From Candidatus Omnitrophota bacterium (GTDB lineage Bacteria; Omnitrophota; Gorgyraeia; B26-G9): a stretch of 37,942 nt of DNA. This document shows, one piece after another, positions 6,207 to 14,786 of the stretch. Each line of letters opens with the position of its first letter. The first letter of the stretch is position 1. Position numbers and translations under genes: made by a program. The stretch lies in the NCBI GenBank assembly GCA_018813905.1, contig JAHJAO010000071.1:1-37942 (forward strand), written 5' to 3'. The notes under the pieces are model-generated. The model saw only the letters and a program-made list of their open reading frames with translations, was not told the origin of the DNA and searched no databases.

Positions 6207-8351
6207 GTGAAAAATAAAATAATTACGGTTCTGCTTATCACCGCATTTTTGCCGTTATTTCCGGCCTGGGTTTATGGCGGTTCAGAACATGGCTTAAACA
6301 GTTTTATCTCACCGCGGGTTATGATTGAAAAGCAAGCACTGCAAAATTTGCTTTCGGGTAGCGATCAGGTAAAGTTTTCCGAAGAGCGGATTCAGGAACG
6401 TATTTTTCAGGAGGAACTCACCGCAAATCAGCCGCTCGCGATCGCTCGGAGATTAATCGATGGATTTCCTTCCAAAGCGGCGCATATTGTTTTGCATGAA
6501 ATCCCTGACGATGAGAAATGGAAGGTTTTGAAAAAAATGCCTGCGTCGCATATCGCGTTGATGCTTAATACGCTGGAGTACGCAGAGGCCGGCCGGATAT
6601 TGCAGCAGATGAAACCGTTGAAAGCAGGACTTGTTCTCAAGGCCATGGCTTCTGGGGATAATGTTTTTCAGAAACTTCTGCTGGCATTTCAATCGCTTTT
6701 ACTCAAAACTCCGGGGCCGCGGCAGATCGTGCATGCGACGATTGAGGAAGCGGAATTTTTCCGCTGCGGTGGACTTGCCGATATATTAAAGAATCTGCCG
6801 CGGGAAACAGCCGAACAGGGAGATATCCCGAGCGTTTTTATGCCGCTGTGGGCTGGGATTGATAAAGAAAATCTCAATTATGTAGGATTCTTCATGGTGC
6901 CCATGGAATCCAGCGAAGGGTATCGCGAGGAACGCATCGATTTGTTTTACACAGAGATCGGTGACCTTGTAAAATACCGGATCTATTTTGTTGAAAATCA
7001 TACATACTTCGATGTTGATAAAGAAGGCGTGTTTTCAGGCCGGATGATGGAGCGATTTATTGTGTTTGACAAGGCAGTGGTTGAAGCCGTGCGGTATCTG
7101 GATATGCGTCCTGATATTATCCATTGCCATGAATGGCATACAGGCCTTATTCCGGCATATTTAAAGGCATTTTATCAGGAACGCGGAATCGAGCAGTTCC
7201 GGAATACGATTTCAGTGTATTCATCGCATAATCCCACACTTGATTTTAAAGGCCCGGAGAATTCTTTTTATATGACCGGACTGGATAAAAGTCTTTTTCG
7301 TTTTGATGGCTTGGAGATCAATAATCAATGGTCATTTTCCAAAGCAGGTCTGATGTTTTCCAATATCAGCAATACCGTGAGCAGAAGCATGGCCGAGGAT
7401 GCTTGGACACAAGATTTTATCGGAACGATCAGGAATGATTTCAAAGGAACGTATAAATATCTAGCAGAGCAGGGCCGGTGGTTCGGGATCATAAACGGCG
7501 GGAATGAGCATTTTCGGGCAGAAATAAATACCGGGATCGCGGCAAATTTTGATGTTAACCATCTTGATGTGCGGATCAAAAATAAGATCGCCTTACAGAA
7601 AAACCTGGGCCTTGAGGTCAACGTGGATAAACCAGTGGTTGCGATCATCGGTCGTCTTACCGAACAAAAAGGATATGATCTGTTGCTGCCGATAATTATG
7701 GATATCCTGGAACGCGGCGGACAATTTGTTTCACTCGGCGAAGCAGGTAGGACGGATCCTTCAGGACAGCATCTGCATAACGAATTTAAAAAACTGATCC
7801 ATATGATCGATACGGACTCTCGTTATGAGCAGTACCGGAATCAGATCAGCATGAATTTTGTTTTTAGTCGTATATTTGCTGACGGTACGAACCTTGAAGC
7901 GCTTATCTGTAGTGGTGCGGATATCGTTATTCTGCCTTCAAAATTTGAGCCTTGTGGTCTAGTGCAAATGAATACCGCCGGCTGCGGCGGGGTTAGCGTT
8001 GTCCATAAGATACAAGGGTTGGCAGATACTGTCAAGCCTTACAATCGAAAAACAGGCACAGGGATGGGGTTTTTATTTAATAGTCATTCCGCTGATGCCG
8101 CGCGTCATGCGCTTTTTGAGGCTATGGATATTTTCCGTAATGACCGCGCGACATGGCGGCAGATACAGGAAAACAATATGAACGCTGATTTCAGCTGGGA
8201 TCCTGTTTTCTGGGAATATCGCAATCTGATCTATTCGCTAGCCCGGCCATCTGTTCCAGTGCTTGTTTTGGGCTTGAGCAAACTTTCCCAAGGACGGCAG
8301 GAATTGTGGCAGGGAAAAACAGTTGTTCTGCTGTCCCTGCAAGCCATTTAG
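6207..8351 (+). CDS. Signal-peptide-bearing glycogen/starch synthase-like GT5 glycosyltransferase with an MgtE_N/FliG-like helical N-terminal region
   Basis: GT5 motifs FRCGGLADILKNLP, IIHCHEWHTGLIPAYLK, GRLTEQKGYDLL, ILPSKFEPCGLVQMNTAG, QGLADTV. N-terminal signal peptide MKNKIITVLLITAFLPLFPAWVYG. Confidence 0.88.
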   Translation: MKNKIITVLLITAFLPLFPAWVYGGSEHGLNSFISPRVMIEKQALQNLLSGSDQVKFSEERIQERIFQEELTANQPLAIARRLIDGFPSKAAHIVLHEIPDDEKWKVLKKMPASHIALMLNTLEYAEAGRILQQMKPLKAGLVLKAMASGDNVFQKLLLAFQSLLLKTPGPRQIVHATIEEAEFFRCGGLADILKNLPRETAEQGDIPSVFMPLWAGIDKENLNYVGFFMVPMESSEGYREERIDLFYTEIGDLVKYRIYFVENHTYFDVDKEGVFSGRMMERFIVFDKAVVEAVRYLDMRPDIIHCHEWHTGLIPAYLKAFYQERGIEQFRNTISVYSSHNPTLDFKGPENSFYMTGLDKSLFRFDGLEINNQWSFSKAGLMFSNISNTVSRSMAEDAWTQDFIGTIRNDFKGTYKYLAEQGRWFGIINGGNEHFRAEINTGIAANFDVNHLDVRIKNKIALQKNLGLEVNVDKPVVAIIGRLTEQKGYDLLLPIIMDILERGGQFVSLGEAGRTDPSGQHLHNEFKKLIHMIDTDSRYEQYRNQISMNFVFSRIFADGTNLEALICSGADIVILPSKFEPCGLVQMNTAGCGGVSVVHKIQGLADTVKPYNRKTGTGMGFLFNSHSADAARHALFEAMDIFRNDRATWRQIQENNMNADFSWDPVFWEYRNLIYSLARPSVPVLVLGLSKLSQGRQELWQGKTVVLLSLQAI

Positions 8352-8434
8352 CACTTTTTGCCAGATACCCACCATTCAATAAAATAAACGCCTTCATTTC
8401 TATTCGCTCTACGCTGTTTTTTGTAAATAGTCGC

Positions 8435-8469
8435 CGTATTGCTCGCCTCTCGTTCTAGCGAGCAATACG
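8435..8469. repeat. Inverted repeat, 12-bp perfect arms
   Basis: CGTATTGCTCGC (8435-8446) and GCGAGCAATACG (8458-8469). Confidence 0.9.
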
Positions 8470-8573
8470 CCTGCCTCGCCAAACTCTACAGTGGGGCGTT
8501 AGGAGAAAAACTTAAGGGTTTTCCCCAGGCAAAACGCGACCCAGACGGGGTACTAAAAATATTCTAAATTTAC

Positions 8574-8602
8574 TTGACAAGCATGCTTAGTTAGTGTATA
8601 TT
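8574..8602 (+). promoter_or_regulatory. Promoter of the cold-shock gene pair
   Basis: TTGACA (8574-8579), 17-bp spacer, TATATT (8597-8602). Confidence 0.75.
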
Positions 8603-8637
8603 TGTTGCCGTAGTAAATAAGGTGATAAAAACTAGTG

Positions 8638-8673
8638 CCGTAAGGCAATGTAGTTTTGCCTTGCGGTTTTTTT
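8638..8673 (+). terminator. Intrinsic terminator within the csp 5' leader
   Basis: CCGTAAGGCAA-TGTAGTT-TTGCCTTGCGG followed by TTTTTTT. Confidence 0.8.
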
Positions 8674-8724
8674 GTCTACTCCATTGTTTACTATAGTTTA
8701 AAAGAAGAGGAGGTGTAGTGAATA

Positions 8725-8925
8725 ATGGCAAAAGGAACGGTTAAGTGGTTCAGTAACCAAAAAGGTTACGGATTTATAGCTTATGATGATGGTGAAGACG
8801 TGTTTGTGCATCATAGTGAAATTCAGGGTGACGGCTATAAGTCTATGGAAGAAGGCCAGGCTGTTGAATTTGAGATCAAAGAAGGTCGCAAAGGAAAACA
8901 GGCCGCTAAAGTAACGAAAGTGTAA
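8725..8925 (+). CDS. Cold-shock protein (CspA family)
   Basis: [36 protein letters not shown]1 and RNP2 present. Confidence 0.97.
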   Translation: MAKGTVKWFSNQKGYGFIAYDDGEDVFVHHSEIQGDGYKSMEEGQAVEFEIKEGRKGKQAAKVTKV

Positions 8926-8988
8926 AAAAACAATTAGGCCCGGGCATTTATGCTTGGGTCTTATTTTTCACAGAAAGGAAGGCATATT

Positions 8989-9195
8989 ATGCATACGGGA
9001 AAAATAAAAAAGTTAGTTCGCGACCGCGGGTTTGGGTTTATCAGCGATACTGACGGACGAGAAATATTTTTTCATCAGAGCAGCTTGGTTGGTGTCGCGT
9101 TTGACGCGTTAACCGGGACGGAAGATGTGGAGTTTGAAGTAGAACAATCTCCGAAGGGTCCGCGCGCGGTTAATGTGAGCTTAGTAAGCGCATAA
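8989..9195 (+). CDS. Second cold-shock-domain protein (divergent)
   Basis: Start at 8989 behind AAAGGAAGG. GKIKKLVRDRGFGFISDTDGREIFFHQSSL. Confidence 0.92.
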   Translation: MHTGKIKKLVRDRGFGFISDTDGREIFFHQSSLVGVAFDALTGTEDVEFEVEQSPKGPRAVNVSLVSA

Positions 9196-9228
9196 TATCC
9201 GAAAACAGTATCGGATATAAACGAATAA

Positions 9229-9263
9229 AACAGTCCCCCGAGTAAAGCGGGGGCTGTTTTTTT
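9229..9263 (+). terminator. Intrinsic terminator
   Basis: CAGTCCCCCG-AGTAAAG-CGGGGGCTG then TTTTTTT; one bulged T. Confidence 0.85.
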
Positions 9264-9325
9264 ATTTAAGGCGGGGATAATCCTGCGCTTGCATACAGGC
9301 GGAAATTAGTTTAGAATAATCTATC

Positions 9326-10159
9326 ATGAATTTGGAAAAAAAAGTTTTTGCTTGGATCTTATCCTGCCTGATTCTTTGTTTAGCTTCCGGCTGTGCGACC
9401 GTTCCTTTTACCGGGCGCAAACAGCTGGTATTGATACCCTATATTGAGTTGCGCACTCTAAGTTATGATAACTACCGCAAAATCATGAGCAAAGTTAAAC
9501 TATGTCCAGATGAACAAAAAGCCGGACTCGTGCGGGATGTGGGCCGCAATATTTCTTACGCGGCGGAGAAGTTTTTGTACGAAGCGGGAAAAGGGGATCT
9601 TGTGCATCAATTTGACTGGGAATTCACCCTAATCGAAGACGATAACACCGTAAACGCTTTTGCTTTGCCCGGCGGCAAAGTTGCGGTTTATACCGGGATT
9701 TTAGAATACACACAGGATGAAGCCGGCTTGGCGGTCGTCATCGGCCATGAAATCGCGCATGTCATTGCCAACCATGGAGGCGAGCGGTTAAGCCAAATGA
9801 TGCTTGCTCAATTCGGGCACAGCCAGCTGGCGATGGCTTTGAAAACCAAACCCGATACCACGCAGCAGTTTTGGATGCTGGCTTATGGACTAGGGATGAA
9901 TTTAGGAGCAATTCTGCCTTACAGCCGCCTGCATGAGAAAGAAGCGGACAGGATCGGATTGATAATCATGGCCCGGGCCGGGTATGACCCAAATCGCGCC
10001 GTCACTTTTTGGCAGAAGATGAAGGAGCAGAGTAAAGGGGGAAGAAATATGCCTGAATTTCTCTCTACGCATCCTGCTCCGGATACACGCATCGAGGAAA
10101 TCCGGACGGCTATACCGGAAGCCATGCAGTATTATGGAATGGATAAGGAGAATTATTAG
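9326..10159 (+). CDS. M48-family metalloprotease lipoprotein
   Basis: Lipobox LASGC, VVIGHEIAHVIANHGGERLS (HExxH), EKEADRIGLIIMARAGYDP. Confidence 0.93.
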   Translation: MNLEKKVFAWILSCLILCLASGCATVPFTGRKQLVLIPYIELRTLSYDNYRKIMSKVKLCPDEQKAGLVRDVGRNISYAAEKFLYEAGKGDLVHQFDWEFTLIEDDNTVNAFALPGGKVAVYTGILEYTQDEAGLAVVIGHEIAHVIANHGGERLSQMMLAQFGHSQLAMALKTKPDTTQQFWMLAYGLGMNLGAILPYSRLHEKEADRIGLIIMARAGYDPNRAVTFWQKMKEQSKGGRNMPEFLSTHPAPDTRIEEIRTAIPEAMQYYGMDKENY

Positions 10160-10344
10160 GGAAAGTTTTTTAAGCCAAAAAAGGGTTGAATTAGAGATTT
10201 TTTCCGCTAGATTTTAATTTATAACATATTATTTATCAATGTGTTATATTCAACAGTCTTGCCCCCGCATTCATTTGCAATAGTATGTAAATTATGGTAC
10301 ACTTTTATGCCTTTTTTACATCTTAAAAATCTATAGGGAGGGTT

Positions 10345-11619
10345 GTGTTTAAAAGATCAATTTTTAAAATAGTTATATTTATTCTCATTCAAGCAATCTT
10401 GCTATCTGGGGTAGTTTGGGCCGGACAGTTTGACATGCTTTCGCCAAGTTTAAACATAGACAAGATACAGCTTAAAAACATTTTGGCATTAACGGTTCAG
10501 GATAAACTTTATTCAGAGATTATAAATTTGAAAGATGTAAAAGAAATAGACGTTAGTTGGCTTTTGGAAAATTTCAGGAAAGCTCTCATTAAGCATATTT
10601 TGAATAGAGGGGGTTCCGAAGAAAAACTAAGTAGAAATTTAGAACAAATCAATATGCAATTATATGATTTTGTCGATGAACATAACGATATGGAACAAAG
10701 AAAGTGGGGTGCGTCAGTAAGGAAGCTATATGGAAAGATATTTGCCGATGGCGATTCTCTTGGTGATGACGAACACATGACACTTTTGACAAAGTTGTTG
10801 CGCAAATCAAGATTTTCTAATATCGCGATGCCTTTGTCTTTAAAGCAAAACATTATTAAAAATAGAACTAAGTTGAATGAGACCCTAATATCGGAAATTA
10901 TAACTGGTAGGGTAGGAGTTGTTACTATTAAAAGCTTAAAAGATATGCTTGAGTTAAGTCTTGAGGAGGAGAAGTATCTATGGAAGATTTTCCACAGGAC
11001 AGAGACCGGGTTTTCTAATAGAAATTTAGAAGATATGAAGAGAGATTGTAAGCAGACGTTCGATCATATTGATCAAGCTATCGGTAATTGGAACAAGCCA
11101 GAAAAGTTAAAAGTTTTAGATTTGGGTTGCGGACCAAGGGGGGCAACAATCAAAGATATCAAAAAAAAGTATGGCCAGAAGATAGATGCTTTTGGGATAA
11201 ATCTGGTGTTATCTGATGCTGCCGGATCAGATTTAGGGAAGAGGGGTAAAGACGCGACGTATGTTAATTTAAAAGAGGGGGATGCAAAAAACATGCCTTT
11301 TCCAGATGGTTATTTTGATTTGATCTATGAAATTGGCTTAACAGAATATCATCTAGGCAACGATGAATTTGAAGAGATAATTGCAGAGATAGTACGGGTA
11401 CTTAGCCCCGGCGGAAAATGTATTATTAGTTGGGTGTATCAAGACTGGATAATTGAACGAATTGATGGGGTATTGCAAAGCACCCAAGCTGGTCTTCAAT
11501 GCAGGCTTCATAAAGACAGGCTTACAGTAACTATTGAAAAACGAGATACCAGCTTAAATCGATTAATGCATTTAGTAAATGGACAGCAGCAAATATTGCC
11601 CATTGAAACGGCAATTTAA
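10345..11619 (+). CDS. Signal-peptide-bearing class I SAM-dependent methyltransferase
   Basis: LKVLDLGCGPRG, GDAKNMPFPDGYFDLIYEIGLTEYH, RVLSPGGKCIISW. N-terminal hydrophobic signal ending GVVWA. GTG start. Confidence 0.85.
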   Translation: MFKRSIFKIVIFILIQAILLSGVVWAGQFDMLSPSLNIDKIQLKNILALTVQDKLYSEIINLKDVKEIDVSWLLENFRKALIKHILNRGGSEEKLSRNLEQINMQLYDFVDEHNDMEQRKWGASVRKLYGKIFADGDSLGDDEHMTLLTKLLRKSRFSNIAMPLSLKQNIIKNRTKLNETLISEIITGRVGVVTIKSLKDMLELSLEEEKYLWKIFHRTETGFSNRNLEDMKRDCKQTFDHIDQAIGNWNKPEKLKVLDLGCGPRGATIKDIKKKYGQKIDAFGINLVLSDAAGSDLGKRGKDATYVNLKEGDAKNMPFPDGYFDLIYEIGLTEYHLGNDEFEEIIAEIVRVLSPGGKCIISWVYQDWIIERIDGVLQSTQAGLQCRLHKDRLTVTIEKRDTSLNRLMHLVNGQQQILPIETAI

Positions 11620-11718
11620 TGCTGCTTTTATCAGAAGCAACCTTTCAGAATGGCTTTTTAGGGCGTCCAACCTTTTTAGTGAAAATTTTAGCACATTGTG
11701 TTAAAATAACTTTTTGTT

Positions 11719-13443
11719 ATGGAGAAAAAACAAACCAATTTCATACGCGAGATTATTGATACAGATATAGAGAATAACAAAAATGACGGACGTGTACATA
11801 CCCGTTTTCCTCCGGAGCCCAACGGCTATCTCCATATCGGCCACGCCAAAGCCATTTGCCTCAATTTCGGTATTGCCGCGGATTATAACGGCTTATATAA
11901 CCTGCGGTTTGACGATACCAATCCCTGCAAGGAAGAAGTAGAGTATGTCGAATCAATAAAACAGGATGTTAAGTGGCTCGGATTTGACTGGGGGGAAAGA
12001 GAATACTACGCTTCGGATTATTTCGAGAAATTGTACGAATACGCCGTAGAGCTAATCAAACGCGGCAAAGCTTATGTTGATGATTTAACTGCGGAACAGA
12101 TTCGTTCCTATCGCGGAACATTAACTCGCCCCGGCAAAAACAGCCCCTTTCGGGAAAGAGGAGTAGAAGAGAATCTCGCTTTATTTTCGCGCATGAGAAA
12201 CGGCGAGTTTAAAGACGGAGAACGGGTGTTGCGGGCAAAAATTAATATGGCCTCGCCGAATTTAAATATGCGCGACCCGGTTATCTACCGGATAATGCAT
12301 GCTGCGCACCACAAGACTAAAGATAAATGGTGCATTTACCCGATGTATGATTTTGCGCACGGGTTGTGCGATTCCATAGAAGGGATTACGCATTCTATTT
12401 GTACGTTAGAATTCGAAAATCACCGTCCTCTCTATGATTGGTTTCTTGAACAGTTGGATGTCTATCGTCCGCGTCAGATAGAATTTGCCCGGTTAAATCT
12501 ATCCTATACCGTAATGAGTAAACGAAAACTGCTTGAATTGGTCGAAGGCGGGAATGTCTTCGGATGGGATGACCCCCGCATGCCTACTCTTTCCGGCCTG
12601 CGGCGCCGGGGATATACCCCGGATTCTATACGTAAATTTTGCGAACGTATCGGCGTGGCAAAATATAACAGTACAATCGACATCTCGATTTTAGAACAGT
12701 CTATCCGGGAGGAGCTGAACAAGACAACTATGCGAACAATGGCGGTGTTGCGTCCTCTAAAAGTCATAATTGACAACTATCCGGAAGATAAGGAAGAGGA
12801 ATTTGAAGCCGTGAATAATCCCGAAGATGAAAGCATGGGAACAAGGAAAGTGCCTTTTTCGCGGGAGTTGTATATTGAATATGATGATTTTCGGGAAGTG
12901 CCGCCGAAAAAATTTTATCGCTTAAGCCCTGGAAAGGAAGTAAGACTGCGCTACGCTTATTTTATTACCTGTACTAAAGTAGTTAAGGACGAAAAAACAG
13001 GCGATATTTTAGAATTGCATTGTACTTATGATCCCGCTACCCGCGGCGGAGATGCGCCGGACGGGCGCAAGGTTAAAGCTACGTTACACTGGGTGTGTGC
13101 AAAGCGCGCAAAGCGCGCCCAAGTGCGTTTATACGAACATTTATTTACCCGGGAAAATCCAGTTGGCAACGATGAAGAGGAAAAGGATTTTAAAGATTTT
13201 CTTAATCCCGCGTCTTTAAAGACGATCCACGATTGCTGTATTGAGCCGGCGCTGATAAACGCTAACCCTTTTGAGCGGTTTCAGTTTGAGCGGTTAGGAT
13301 ATTTCTGCGTGGACGGGAAAGATACGAAAAAAGGCCGGCCTGTTTTTAACCGTATCGTTAGTCTGCGGGATAGTTGGGCAAAAATCGAACAAACGCAAAA
13401 AAACCGCGGTTTGAATAAAAAAAACAAAAATTGTTTTTCTTGA
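11719..13443 (+). CDS. glnS: Glutaminyl-tRNA synthetase
   Basis: [17 protein letters not shown] (HIGH) and VMSKRK (KMSKS-like) with GlnRS-type C-terminal anticodon-binding domain. Confidence 0.96.
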   Translation: MEKKQTNFIREIIDTDIENNKNDGRVHTRFPPEPNGYLHIGHAKAICLNFGIAADYNGLYNLRFDDTNPCKEEVEYVESIKQDVKWLGFDWGEREYYASDYFEKLYEYAVELIKRGKAYVDDLTAEQIRSYRGTLTRPGKNSPFRERGVEENLALFSRMRNGEFKDGERVLRAKINMASPNLNMRDPVIYRIMHAAHHKTKDKWCIYPMYDFAHGLCDSIEGITHSICTLEFENHRPLYDWFLEQLDVYRPRQIEFARLNLSYTVMSKRKLLELVEGGNVFGWDDPRMPTLSGLRRRGYTPDSIRKFCERIGVAKYNSTIDISILEQSIREELNKTTMRTMAVLRPLKVIIDNYPEDKEEEFEAVNNPEDESMGTRKVPFSRELYIEYDDFREVPPKKFYRLSPGKEVRLRYAYFITCTKVVKDEKTGDILELHCTYDPATRGGDAPDGRKVKATLHWVCAKRAKRAQVRLYEHLFTRENPVGNDEEEKDFKDFLNPASLKTIHDCCIEPALINANPFERFQFERLGYFCVDGKDTKKGRPVFNRIVSLRDSWAKIEQTQKNRGLNKKNKNCFS

Positions 13444-13469
13444 CACGGTATTATCTTCGGGATTAGAAT
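13440..13469 (+). promoter_or_regulatory. Putative promoter
   Basis: TTGACA (13440-13445, overlapping the glnS stop), 18-bp spacer, TAGAAT (13464-13469). Confidence 0.55.
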
Positions 13470-13566
13470 CAAATTGTGCGTAACCTGTCCATCCGATAGA
13501 AGTTTGTTTAGTTATGCGGTAGGGCTGTTGGTTCATGTCTTTAAAAAAGAGGGGAGGGGACCGGCC

Positions 13567-13824
13567 ATGGCCGAAGAAAAACAAATTGGCAGGATTGTCC
13601 ACTATTTTGGCAAAATCAGTGTGGGTATTATTGGGCTTACCGATACGCTTAAAGCCGGAGATACAATCCATATAAAAGGGCACAGCGAAGATTTTACGCA
13701 GACTATCGAATCTATGCAGATTGAACACGCTATCGTGAATGAAGCAAAAGCAGGCGATGATGTCGGCATAAAAGTCGAGCATCAGGTGCATGTTAATGAT
13801 GTCGTTTACAAGGTAATCGCCTGA
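13567..13824 (+). CDS. Translation elongation factor-like protein (EF-Tu domain 2-like beta barrel)
   Basis: IGRIVHYFGKISVGIIGLTDTLKAGDTIHIKGHSEDFTQTIESMQIEH. Start trimmed to ATG 13567. Confidence 0.8.
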   Translation: MAEEKQIGRIVHYFGKISVGIIGLTDTLKAGDTIHIKGHSEDFTQTIESMQIEHAIVNEAKAGDDVGIKVEHQVHVNDVVYKVIA

Positions 13825-13861
13825 AACTTTTCTGCGCCAAGGAACAAAGATCGGTTAAGCA

Positions 13862-14068
13862 ATGCACTGGCAATATAAACACATAATTTACAGCGGAATT
13901 TTAGCGCTATCTTTTTTAACGATAACATTCATTCTGGGCATAACCGGGCTTAATTTTAAGGTGCATAAAATCTGCGGTATTCTGACGTTTGCTCTTGCCC
14001 TGACCCATTTAACGCTTGTGGCAAGAAAAAGCTTTAAATTCAACCGGCAGAAAAGAAATGGGGAGTAG
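13862..14068 (+). CDS. Small two-TM membrane protein, uncharacterised
   Basis: Two hydrophobic helices, histidines in HKICGILTFALALTH. Abuts the next ORF. Confidence 0.65.
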   Translation: MHWQYKHIIYSGILALSFLTITFILGITGLNFKVHKICGILTFALALTHLTLVARKSFKFNRQKRNGE

Positions 14069-14407
14069 ATGAAAAAAACAATTAGTATTTTGCTCGCTTT
14101 GAGTTTTATATTTATAACTCAAACCTCTTTTGCCAACCCGCCTAAAGATATGGAGATAACGGTAAGCGCAGATAACATAGACGTAGCTGTTATCCATCCT
14201 ACGCGCGATCCGGACCGGCATTATATAAACAAAATCGAAATCTTCGTGAGTGATAATCTGGTTATTACCCAGAAGTTTGCGTTCCAAAAGAAAAACCGCC
14301 AGTATTTGAGCCGTAAGCTGCCAGCTTTAACGGCTGGGGATGTGGTTAAAGTCGTGGCTTATTGCAATTTGTCCGGGCAAATGGAACGGACTGTACCCGT
14401 TCAATAA
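14069..14407 (+). CDS. Exported desulfoferrodoxin/superoxide-reductase-like protein
   Basis: Signal peptide, then HPTRDPDRHYINKIEIFV...AYCNLSGQ resembling the SOR iron-site motifs HPM..HYI and CNxH. Confidence 0.75.
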   Translation: MKKTISILLALSFIFITQTSFANPPKDMEITVSADNIDVAVIHPTRDPDRHYINKIEIFVSDNLVITQKFAFQKKNRQYLSRKLPALTAGDVVKVVAYCNLSGQMERTVPVQ

Positions 14408-14495
14408 AAGGAATAATAAGCAGACAAAAGACATTATATTAAAAAATAAGACGTTATTTTTAATATTTATCTATAAACCATAAAAGTGATCTAAA

Positions 14496-14786
14496 ATGAA
14501 AACAAAAGAAGATGAAATTATGGATTTTTTGCATGAGAAGATTTTTGACGCCATATTAGTTTCTTCTACCGCTTCCCCAAAAGTAAAAGAGGCTACCCAG
14601 CGCACGATTAGCTACCTGCAGCAGCGGGATGCAAAAGGCATGATCGAATACTTCTGGCATTGCGTGAAGGGCAGCGACCGCAGCATCGAATTTGCCGGGC
14701 AGCTGAAGCAGGAAGGCTTTGCCCGGTTTGAAGATGTTATGGAAGAATTCCGGCGGCGTTTCAACGAAAAATGGCTGAATTCCTAA
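14496..14786 (+). CDS. Small protein of unknown function
   Basis: 96-aa uninterrupted ORF with protein-like composition. Converges on cstA with a 4-bp tail overlap. Confidence 0.6.
   Translation: MKTKEDEIMDFLHEKIFDAILVSSTASPKVKEATQRTISYLQQRDAKGMIEYFWHCVKGSDRSIEFAGQLKQEGFARFEDVMEEFRRRFNEKWLNS

Noticed and set aside
14436-14466. AT-rich inverted repeat ATATTAAAAAATAA/TTATTTTTAATAT
   Set aside because: Low complexity with a bulge; could be a weak terminator but is not distinguishable from AT-rich background.
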